This document shows positions 1 through 5,300 of a DNA stretch of 10,195 nt, piece after piece. How positions within the stretch are numbered: position 1 is the first letter of the stretch; each line of letters opens with the position of its first letter. Made by a program: the position numbers and the translations under genes. The notes under the pieces were generated by a model that had not been told where the DNA came from, searched no databases, and worked only from the letters and a program-made list of their open reading frames with translations. Source of the DNA: JBGSYJ01 sp041748075 (GTDB taxonomy: Bacteria > Acidobacteriota > Thermoanaerobaculia > Gp7-AA8); the NCBI GenBank assembly GCA_041748075.1, contig JBGTDX010000037.1, forward strand, positions 1 through 10,195. Reading direction: 5' to 3'.

Positions 1-116
1 GGCTCTTCCCGTACACCCTACTCTTTCTGTTGCCACTGGTCGTCCTCATAGGAACCGGATTCTTTCTGGCGCTCGGGAAGCAGCCGCTGTTCGCGGACGC
101 GGTTCTGGAGGACTGA
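1..116 (+). CDS. C-terminal fragment of an unidentified membrane protein (5' end outside window)
   Basis: A reading frame open from the left edge (first full codon at position 3) ends at TGA 114-116. It encodes about 37 residues. The first two thirds form a strongly hydrophobic stretch (PYTLLFLLPLVVLIGTGFFL) that looks like a final transmembrane helix. A short polar tail follows (ALGKQPLFADAVLED). The GC-rich third positions and the termination just before a convergent gene support real coding. The fragment is too short to name a family. It may be an inner-membrane protein or the C-terminal anchor of a larger one. The 32-bp gap to the convergent lipoprotein gene shows no clear terminator. Confidence 0.6.
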   Translation, partial: LFPYTLLFLLPLVVLIGTGFFLALGKQPLFADAVLED

Positions 117-148
117 GCCACCTCTCCTCAGGCGTCGCACCGGACGGC

Positions 149-781
149 TTAATCGGCCCTAAGCGTGGAGAACGTGGAAACGGTTGTCTCGGCAAAGTCG
201 CCTTTCAGGTCGTAGCGGACCGCCGGCGCGGTGATGTTGTTCGAGCCGAAACGAATCGTTCCGGTCTCGATGCCATGGCCACTGATCTCGAGCACGTAGC
301 TGCCGGGGATGGGCGCCTCCTTCTCTTTTACCTGAAAGCCCGCGGCCGCGAGCCCCTCGTCGAACAGGGCCTTCACCTTGGCATCGCTGCCCGGCCCCAG
401 GCTGCTCTCCATGATCCACGTCACGCTGCCGGCGTGCCGGACGATCCGCCCCAACGTGCGTTCACACGGAGGCACCGGGAGCTCCTCCGGAAACTCCCGG
501 GGAGGCTCGCAGTCGCCTTCAGGTTCCCGCGCGACCTCTTCGGCCTCGCGGGTCGCGGCGATCTCCTGATCCGACTCGGTCTCCACGTCCGCCGACTCGT
601 TGCCTCCGCCACAGGCCGCAAGAAGCAACCCGGCGACGAGCAACGGCAACAAGGCGCGAAGCACAGGGCGACCCGCTCGTCCTGGCGACCGCGCGCCTGC
701 GCTCTGCTCAACAGAGGGTTCATCGTGGCGTGAGGAGCGCTTCGTCTCACGGGCGACAGGGACGGCGAGGGCGAAGATCAT
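149..781 (-). CDS. Putative lipoprotein, translationally coupled to the kinase gene
   Basis: This encodes a 210-aa protein of unknown function. The chosen ATG (781-779) overlaps the kinase stop as ATGA, and AGGGG lies 7 nt upstream (plus strand 789-793), a good coupled start. A hydrophobic segment (LRALLPLLVAGLLLAAC) ends in a lipobox, LAAC, with Cys57 as the probable lipidated residue. The 35-40 residues before the hydrophobic core are unusually long for a lipoprotein signal. An in-frame GTG at 664-662 would give a conventional signal, but it lacks a clear ribosome binding site. After the Cys come a Gly patch, an acidic low-complexity linker (residues ~61-90), and a C-terminal domain of about 110 residues. 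That domain resembles small domains in bacterial lipoproteins that contain a helix ending AAAGF/AAGW. It has two Cys close together (CEPP and PPCE). Gene order suggests it works with the kinase, possibly as its envelope-side sensor; that is inference. Confidence 0.75.
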   Translation of the reverse strand: MIFALAVPVARETKRSSRHDEPSVEQSAGARSPGRAGRPVLRALLPLLVAGLLLAACGGGNESADVETESDQEIAATREAEEVAREPEGDCEPPREFPEELPVPPCERTLGRIVRHAGSVTWIMESSLGPGSDAKVKALFDEGLAAAGFQVKEKEAPIPGSYVLEISGHGIETGTIRFGSNNITAPAVRYDLKGDFAETTVSTFSTLRAD

Positions 782-3111
782 GTGTGTACCCCTTTCAAGG
801 ATGGTTCGATCTGGTGATTCTCGTAGGCCCTGCGGACGAGCGTGGCATACCGGGGGTCGTCCCGCACCGGCGCCCAGAGATCGTCGTAGAAGTGATGGAT
901 CGCCAGGCAGGCCCAATCGTTGAGCACTTCAGACTCGAAGAAGCGTTCGAACGCTCGATCGACTTCTCGGAGGGCGAGATGAACGAGTCCGACGGCGAAG
1001 GCGTCGACCTTCGGGTCCATCCCTTCCAGGACCTTTCGGGCCGAGGCTTCTTCGTTGTTCGCGACGTAGGTGGCGGCCAGGGTCGCCTGGGCACCTTGTC
1101 CCGCCCACTCGACGTCCAGCCCCGTCAGTAAAGCTTCGGCTTCGTCGTAGCGCCCGAGCTCGTAGAGAGGGAGGGCCTGATAGAAATCGGCCGTGGTCCA
1201 GCCAGGGGAGAGCTCGGCCGCGTGGCGCGCCTCTCGGATGGCGCCTTTGGGGTCCCCGGTGAAGAAGAGCGACAGGGAGAGGTTGCTCACCGCCTCCGCC
1301 GAGAGGGGGTTGAGCTCCACCGCCCGCTTCGCTGACTCGAGGGCGACCCCGGCCCGGCCGTGGAGATTGTGGAGGTAGCTCAGCCGATTGTGGGCGTCCC
1401 AGAAGCTCGGCTGGAGCTGGACCGCGAGCTCCAGCTCCTCCATCGCCTTCGGGCCGTTCCGAATCGCCCCGTAGTAGGTGGCCAGGGCCCCGTGAGACTC
1501 GGCGGACTTTGGATCCAGGGCGACGGCGCGGCGGGCGGCTTGCCCGGCCCGCTGCAGGAGGTCCCCTGGCTCGGCGTAGCCGTACCAGACGGAGATCGAC
1601 AGAGCCTCGGAGAGACCGGCCCAGGCCGCGGCGTAGGTTGGATCCTGATCCACGGCCTCCTGGAAGTGCTCGACGGCGCGTTGGCACCCATCCTCGGTCC
1701 GCCGCTCGATCTGGACCCGACCGAGGGTCCAGAGACGGTAGGCCTTCAAATCGTGTGTCCCGGGCTTGCCGCTCGGCACCTCGAGGGCAGGTGCGAAGGC
1801 GGACTGGAGGGAGTCGATGATCCTCCGGCTCACGTCGGTTTGGAGATCGAAGAGGGTGTCGGTGGAAAGCTCACGGTCGTAGCGCTCGGCCCAGCGCTGG
1901 ACGTCGGAGCGAGCGTCGATGAGTTGGGCGGTGAGACGTACCCGGTTCCCGGCGGTCTGGACCGTGCCTTCGATCAAGGTGCCGACGCGCAACTCCCGCC
2001 CGATCTGTGAAATCGGTTTCGACGTGTCGCGATAGGCCATGACCGAGGTCCGGCTGATGACGGTGAGGCCTGAGATCCGGGAAAGCTCGGTGAGAAGGTC
2101 GTTGTGGAGTCCGATGGCGAGCAGACTCGCCTCTTCGGTGCCGCTGAGGTTGGCGAATGGAAGGACGGCGACGGCCCGCGGATCGAGGTCGTCCTTCGTC
2201 GTCGCGGAGGTGGTCTCGTCCGACCGGCTCATTGTCGCGCCGAGGACATCCTCGGCGACCCCAGCCAACCGTTCCTTGAGCTCGAGGGCCGAGGAAGGCC
2301 GAACCTGCGGGCGCTTCCGGAGGCACTGATCGACCACCCTGCGGAGCGACTCCGGAATCTCGGGCCGGAGGTCCCCCAGATCGTGCGGCTTCTTGCTGAG
2401 GATCGACGAGATGACGTCTACCGCGGTGTCGCCGCGAAACGGCCTCTCCCCGGAGAGCATCTCGAAGAGAACGACGCCCAGGGAGAAGAGGTCCGAGCGC
2501 TCGTCGAGCGGCTGGGAGCGGGCCTGCTCGGGGCTCATGTAGGGGATCGTTCCGAGGATCTGGTCACGCCCCGTCAGCTGAACGAGGGTCTGGGTCGGTG
2601 CCGTGTCCGAGTCGCCCGAAAACGTCGCCAGCAGCTTCGCGAGACCGAAATCGAGGATCTTGATGGAGTCAGACGGTGTCACCATGATGTTGCCGGGCTT
2701 CAGATCGCGGTGGATGACGCCCTCCGCGTGGGCGGCGGCGAGAGTCTCCGCGATTTGAAGGGCGAGACGGAGGAAGCGGTCGAGCGGCATGCCTCCGGGG
2801 TGGATCTCGTCGGAGAGAGCTCGGCCCTCGACGAGCTCCATGACGAGGAAGCTCCTCTTTATCTCGTCGGTGCCTTCGACCGTCTCCATGGAGAACACCG
2901 AGACGATCCCGGGATGGTTCAGCCGTGCGAGGGTCCGCGCCTCCCGCTCGAGCCGAGCGAGGCTTTCGGCGTCGGCGAGCAAAGAATCCGGAAGGACCTT
3001 GATCGCCACCTCGCGGTTCAATCGGGAGTCCATGGCCCGATAGACGGCCCCCATCCCACCCTCACCGAGCTTCGCCGTGATCCGAAAGTGGGCTAGCGTT
3101 TGATCGATCAA
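778..3111 (-). CDS. Ser/Thr protein kinase with TolB-like (FlgO-type) domain and TPR repeats
   Basis: This is a 777-aa predicted cytoplasmic Hanks-type kinase that phosphorylates Ser/Thr. The kinase domain (residues ~9-290) has the Gly loop GEGGMGAVY (16-24), the ATP lysine in VAIKVL (Lys38), a probable alpha-C Glu57, HRDLKPGN (catalytic Asp136, Asn141) and DFG (154-156). SPE at 193-195 replaces the usual APE, and D(E)RSDLFSLG follows. A linker of ~20 residues leads to a TolB/FlgO-like domain (~312-440, AVLPFANLSG and ELRVGTLIEGTV). After it come TPR-type helical repeats to near the C-terminus (~455-730), with units such as AYAAWAGLSEAL-like helices ending in LDP, LQP and LNP. No membrane segment is visible, unlike PknB-type receptors. 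The start is TTG: it gives the family-typical N-terminus (MIDQTLAHFRI), and only a weak TAGG precedes it. The gene sits 54 bp downstream of the small peptide gene and overlaps the lipoprotein gene by 4 bp. Confidence 0.95.
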   Translation of the reverse strand: MIDQTLAHFRITAKLGEGGMGAVYRAMDSRLNREVAIKVLPDSLLADAESLARLEREARTLARLNHPGIVSVFSMETVEGTDEIKRSFLVMELVEGRALSDEIHPGGMPLDRFLRLALQIAETLAAAHAEGVIHRDLKPGNIMVTPSDSIKILDFGLAKLLATFSGDSDTAPTQTLVQLTGRDQILGTIPYMSPEQARSQPLDERSDLFSLGVVLFEMLSGERPFRGDTAVDVISSILSKKPHDLGDLRPEIPESLRRVVDQCLRKRPQVRPSSALELKERLAGVAEDVLGATMSRSDETTSATTKDDLDPRAVAVLPFANLSGTEEASLLAIGLHNDLLTELSRISGLTVISRTSVMAYRDTSKPISQIGRELRVGTLIEGTVQTAGNRVRLTAQLIDARSDVQRWAERYDRELSTDTLFDLQTDVSRRIIDSLQSAFAPALEVPSGKPGTHDLKAYRLWTLGRVQIERRTEDGCQRAVEHFQEAVDQDPTYAAAWAGLSEALSISVWYGYAEPGDLLQRAGQAARRAVALDPKSAESHGALATYYGAIRNGPKAMEELELAVQLQPSFWDAHNRLSYLHNLHGRAGVALESAKRAVELNPLSAEAVSNLSLSLFFTGDPKGAIREARHAAELSPGWTTADFYQALPLYELGRYDEAEALLTGLDVEWAGQGAQATLAATYVANNEEASARKVLEGMDPKVDAFAVGLVHLALREVDRAFERFFESEVLNDWACLAIHHFYDDLWAPVRDDPRYATLVRRAYENHQIEPSLKGVHT

Positions 3112-3165
3112 AGCGCAGCCTAGTGTACCCCCCTCGAGGGCGAGAGGGATAGGGGAAACGAGGTC

Positions 3166-3345
3166 TCATCGATCCGTGATCTCCTTCTTCGGATTGGGAT
3201 CCCAACCCCTGACTGCGACTCCGCCACGGGGGCTACTTCTTTCATCGCCGGTTTGGCTGGAGGTTTTCCCCGCGGTCGGCTCGAGATCCTCGACTTTGAC
3301 ATGAGGCTTCGCTTTTTTGTCCTTTTCACCTTTTCTGGTTGGCAT
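3166..3345 (-). CDS. Small basic peptide (59 aa) with KVEDLEP motif, upstream of the kinase
   Basis: The ATG at 3345-3343 has a near-ideal ribosome binding site (AGGAG, plus strand 3353-3357) with a 7-nt spacer, which is why this start is preferred over the longer frame to 3456. The peptide is highly charged and hydrophilic. The N-terminal third is Lys-rich (MPTRKGEKDKKAKPHV), the centre carries KVEDLEP (residues 17-23), and an RGG (40-42) precedes a polar tail with GWDPNPKKE. There is no signal peptide, membrane segment or Cys. As I recall, short peptides with a K-V-x-D-L-x-P element and a downstream GG occur repeatedly in Acidobacteriota and related phyla, mostly unannotated; this should be searched. 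It is co-oriented with the kinase and lipoprotein genes and probably leads their transcript. Function is unknown. It could be a kinase substrate or regulator, or a peptide precursor; nothing in the sequence decides. Confidence 0.7.
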   Translation of the reverse strand: MPTRKGEKDKKAKPHVKVEDLEPTAGKTSSQTGDERSSPRGGVAVRGWDPNPKKEITDR

Positions 3346-3576
3346 CACTATTCTCCTTGTGCGCTCGCTCATGAACCTCGTTTTTTCCTCGAGGGGTCTG
3401 GAGCAATGTAGGCTCGCAAGTCGCGACCTTTGATGACAGGGTCGATTCCTCATCAATATAGGTCCTTACTCGCAAGACACCGTGCCCCCGATCACGCAAC
3501 TCCAACCACTTTTGTAGAGCTTCTGACCTTGCTTCCTACCTTGGGGTAGCCTTGTCGGGTTGACGGCGGGTGCAGC
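3346..3576. other. Non-coding stretch upstream of the small peptide gene
   Basis: I see no supportable gene here on either strand. On the minus strand it should hold the promoter of the peptide-kinase-lipoprotein operon. The best -10-like hexamer is TATATT (plus strand 3456-3461), but no good -35 lies 16-18 bp upstream, so I do not call a promoter. A bulky A/T-rich block (AAAAAACGAGG on the minus strand) lies in the presumed leader. Confidence 0.4.
3353..3357 (-). promoter_or_regulatory. Shine-Dalgarno site that fixes the small peptide start
   Basis: On the minus strand the bases read AGGAG, 7 nt before ATG 3345-3343. The longer upstream start of the same frame (near 3456) has no comparable site. 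Confidence 0.7.
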
Positions 3577-3717
3577 GTGGGCCCGGGATGGGTTGCGACG
3601 TCGTTAGGAATGACATTTCTCTTCGAACGGCGGAGCGTGCGCCTGACGCTCATCGACGCCGGCTACCACGTCGTGGCATTCACCCTCATGGGAACGATCA
3701 TTGGCGCGTTCAACTAA
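3577..3717 (+). pseudogene. C-terminal remnant of a DUF1761-family membrane protein
   Basis: The frame that ends at TAA 3715-3717 encodes GWVATSLGM, then TFLFERRSVRLTLIDAGYHV, then VAFTLMGTIIGAFN. This is the typical end of DUF1761 integral membrane proteins: a WVAT.LG helix, an LFERR(S/P) loop, an I(D/N)AGYH turn and a last TM helix ending in MG.I.GA. The family is normally about 130-150 residues with four helices; only the last ~45 residues are present here. Upstream the same frame reaches TAG at 3547-3549 after unrelated residues, and I found no other frame carrying the missing helices. An internal ATG at 3610 would give 35 aa but has no properly spaced ribosome binding site. I read it as a 5'-deleted gene. 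The family assignment is from memory of its conserved C-terminus. Confidence 0.65.
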
Positions 3718-3770
3718 ACGAAGGCGAGAATGAACTGGACGATGTCCCTGCCGTAGTTGAAATTTGAAAG

Positions 3771-3826
3771 TGGCGGTTCCCCTGACCGGAGTAATCTCCG
3801 GTTGGGAAACGAAAGGAGAACCGCCA
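3771..3826 (+). promoter_or_regulatory. Two-tier hairpin sequestering Shine-Dalgarno and start codon
   Basis: The outer arms are TGGCGGTTCCCC (from about 3770) and GGAGAACCGCCA (3815-3826). They pair over 11 of 12 positions with one C/A mismatch. The inner hairpin is ACCGGAG-TAAT-CTCCGGT (3785-3802), a perfect 7-bp stem with a 4-nt loop. The asymmetric segment TGGGAAACGAAA (3803-3814) stays single-stranded. The 3' outer arm contains the GGAG ribosome binding site (3815-3818) and the A of the AUG at 3826, so the folded leader should block initiation. It matches no riboswitch class that I recognise. It could be a thermosensor, a ligand- or protein-controlled leader, or an inverted repeat left by a mobile element. 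Confidence 0.6.
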
Positions 3827-4041
3827 TGAAGAGATCGTATCAGAAGCAGATTCATCGGAAGACGAAGAGGAGGGTCGGCAGGGGGTCGGCAGTACCGGAA
3901 CAAGCAGTTCAGTTGACGCTGGATCGGAGACAATCATGTAAGGTATACGCGGGCGGCTCGAAATCGCGCCGCCGAGGCTTTCGGCCCGGTCTTTCTCAGT
4001 TGAACGGAGTCCTGAGTCGGCACGAGCCGTTTGCGAACTAG
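3826..4041 (+). CDS. Hypothetical small basic protein (71 aa), possibly frameshifted
   Basis: The ATG at 3826 is preceded by AAAGGAGAA (GGAG 3815-3818, 7-nt spacer), a strong initiation signal. The product starts MKRSYQKQIHRKTKRRVGRG and stays basic and polar to its end (LSRHEPFAN), with one Cys and no membrane segment. I recognise no family. The frame one base over (codons from 3828, stop at 3939-3941) is open across the first 38 codons. It encodes a much more protein-like acidic/Ser-Gly sequence: EEIVSEADSSEDEEE, then GSTGTSSSVDAGSETIM. It has no start codon of its own. A single lost base just after the ATG would join the strong start to that frame. So this is either a small basic protein or a gene with an early frameshift; I cannot decide. 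Confidence 0.35.
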   Translation: MKRSYQKQIHRKTKRRVGRGSAVPEQAVQLTLDRRQSCKVYAGGSKSRRRGFRPGLSQLNGVLSRHEPFAN

Positions 4042-4274
4042 ATACAGATTGCAGTGCGAAGTTTGGTAGAGGCGCGAGCGACTCGCCATTTGCTTTAAAA
4101 GGGACGAGCTAACTGAGGCAGTCACGCAGAATCGAATCTCCTGTTCCACTGTCGACCGTCGACGTGGCCCGCGCGAGATATGCAGTGGCTGAAGCCCCAA
4201 ACGTTAGGCCGAAAGCTTTTCGCCTGCGCTCATGGCTCGCAGAACGGAATGGTGACCGATAAACGGCGACTCGC
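4042..4274. other. Intergenic stretch downstream of the hydrolase, with a weak attC-like segment
   Basis: I see no convincing gene. From 4107 (AGCTAAC) to 4209 (GTTAGGC) the ends resemble the outer core sites of an integron attC recombination site. One end fits GTTRRRY exactly and the other has one mismatch to RYYYAAC. Internal pairing is poor: CCACTG and CAGTGG around 4157-4188, and an asymmetric CAGTCAC / GTGGCTG. I found no integrase gene, so I do not call a site. A GGCG-ACT-CGCC mini-hairpin abuts the hydrolase stop. Confidence 0.25.
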
Positions 4275-5051
4275 CTACAGATCGTGCTGACGATCCAGAA
4301 AATCCGCGATAGCGGCCGCCGTCTCCTGGGGCCTGGTCAGCATGGGCAGATGTCCGGCGCCGAGAATGATCCTGACCTCGGCGTTGGCAAGCCGCTTCTG
4401 CATGAAGTCACCAGCCGCCGGAGCCGCCACCAGATCCTTTTCGCCGTGAAGCAGAAGTACCGGCACCCTGATGGCGGGCAGAAGCGGGCGGATGTCGACA
4501 TCCCGATAGACCCGCTCGAGGATCGCCATAGACCGCTCGAAGTCCTCCGTCCGGGCAATCTCCGCCTCGAACAGCGCAAACGCCCGCCGCGCCTCCGTCT
4601 GATCGTCGTCGTTGAGATGAAATGCGGGAATGGCCTCTCTCGCAAAGCCCGCGAACCGCGCACGCCCCTCAGCGAGGATGTGATCTGCCTGCTCTCTGCC
4701 GAGGCCGTGCTCGTAGTCGTCGGTGGCCACCCACCGCGCCGCGGTCCCGATCGTGACCACCGCCGCGAGCTTTTCGGACGGTTCAGCGGCGAGAGCGAGA
4801 GCCACCGAGCCGCCGAGTGAGGATCCGATGACGACGACGCGGCTGGCGGCCGTCCGCGCGACCGCGTCCCGAAGATCCTCGACAGCGCGATCGAGCGTCC
4901 AGTCCTTTCCTTCAATCTCGCGCTGCCGGGACCCGAACCCGGCCATCTCCATCGCCGATGACTCGTACCGGGGGCGAAGCTCGTCGATGACCCGGTTCCA
5001 GAGAGCTGCGGGCCAGAACCATCCCGAAAGAAAAAGAAGATGAGGCGACAT
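4275..5051 (-). CDS. Alpha/beta-fold hydrolase
   Basis: This is a 258-aa cytoplasmic hydrolase of the BioH / esterase-like superfamily; its substrate is unknown. It starts with the oxyanion-region strand LLFLSGWFW (residues 5-13). The nucleophile elbow is GSSLG (76-80, Ser78), the acid is in LLLHGEKD (Asp206), and the base is in GAGHLPML (His234), so a full catalytic triad is present. A helical lid (~115-185) contains FHLNDDD. The length is normal for the family and no signal peptide is seen. I chose ATG 5051-5049 because it begins just before the first core strand. An upstream in-frame GTG at 5177 would add 42 residues with no family character. Neither start has a good ribosome binding site; GAAAGG is ~14 nt from the ATG. 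It is divergently paired with a LuxR-type regulator (249-bp gap) that probably controls it. A broken second copy lies at 6320-6714. Confidence 0.9.
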   Translation of the reverse strand: MSPHLLFLSGWFWPAALWNRVIDELRPRYESSAMEMAGFGSRQREIEGKDWTLDRAVEDLRDAVARTAASRVVVIGSSLGGSVALALAAEPSEKLAAVVTIGTAARWVATDDYEHGLGREQADHILAEGRARFAGFAREAIPAFHLNDDDQTEARRAFALFEAEIARTEDFERSMAILERVYRDVDIRPLLPAIRVPVLLLHGEKDLVAAPAAGDFMQKRLANAEVRIILGAGHLPMLTRPQETAAAIADFLDRQHDL

Positions 5052-5110
5052 CCAGCGAGATGGTACCTTTCCAGGTCTTCGATTCCAACTCTCCCGGAGT
5101 TCCGGAATCC

Positions 5111-5130
5111 GTGGCCCGACTTGACGCCAC
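5111..5130. promoter_or_regulatory. 20-bp imperfect dyad, possible LuxR-type operator
   Basis: GTGGCCCGAC / TTGACGCCAC is a 20-bp element with perfect outer 5-bp arms (GTGGC...GCCAC) and weaker inner symmetry. It lies 20 bp upstream of the promoter serving the regulator, inside the divergent hydrolase/regulator region. Its length and position suit binding by a dimeric LuxR-type HTH protein, but the arms are short and it could be chance. Confidence 0.25.
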
Positions 5131-5149
5131 AATGGCCCGCAGGCGTAAG

Positions 5150-5178
5150 TTGAATCAGGGGATGCGGCCTTGTACACT
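5150..5178 (+). promoter_or_regulatory. Sigma70-like promoter for the LuxR-type regulator
   Basis: A -35 hexamer TTGAAT (5150-5155) and a -10 hexamer TACACT (5173-5178) are separated by exactly 17 bp. Initiation near 5185 would give a ~115-nt leader before ATG 5301. It points away from the hydrolase gene, as expected in a divergent regulator/target pair. The prediction rests on the consensus match only. Confidence 0.5.
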
Positions 5179-5300
5179 ATCCTGCGAGTCTGCTTCGGCC
5201 ACTCACCTACTGCAGTCTGGACCGTGGAGAGAATCGTGATCCGCTGGTCTCATTGGAACAGGTCCGGCCATACGCGCCTGCTGACGGGAGTCGGCTGGCG

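Noticed and set aside
2104..3096. 330-codon plus-strand frame opposite the kinase
   Set aside because: GC-rich antisense shadow with no domain; the minus-strand frame has every kinase motif.
3131..3140. CCCTCGAGGG palindrome between the peptide and kinase genes
   Set aside because: A loop-less 10-bp palindrome of common composition; no evidence that it is an operator or terminator.
3120..3329. A 69-codon minus-strand frame overlapping the small peptide gene
   Set aside because: It overlaps the 59-aa gene in another frame, has no ribosome binding site, and its composition is a shadow of the charged peptide.
3415..3470. T-loop-like GGGTCGATTCC suggesting a tRNA
   Set aside because: No acceptor, D or anticodon stems can be drawn around it; likewise ATCGAATCTCC near 4129.
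3604..3933. Minus-strand frame across the DUF1761 remnant and hairpin
   Set aside because: No ribosome binding site and no recognisable domain; it is antisense to better-supported features.
3934..4200. 88-codon minus-strand frame with a TTG start
   Set aside because: No ribosome binding site, no recognisable domain and atypical codon use; it probably reflects chance openness.
4265..4275. GGCGACTCGCC as a terminator of the hydrolase gene
   Set aside because: Four-bp stem touching the stop codon with only a short TTT after it; too weak to call.
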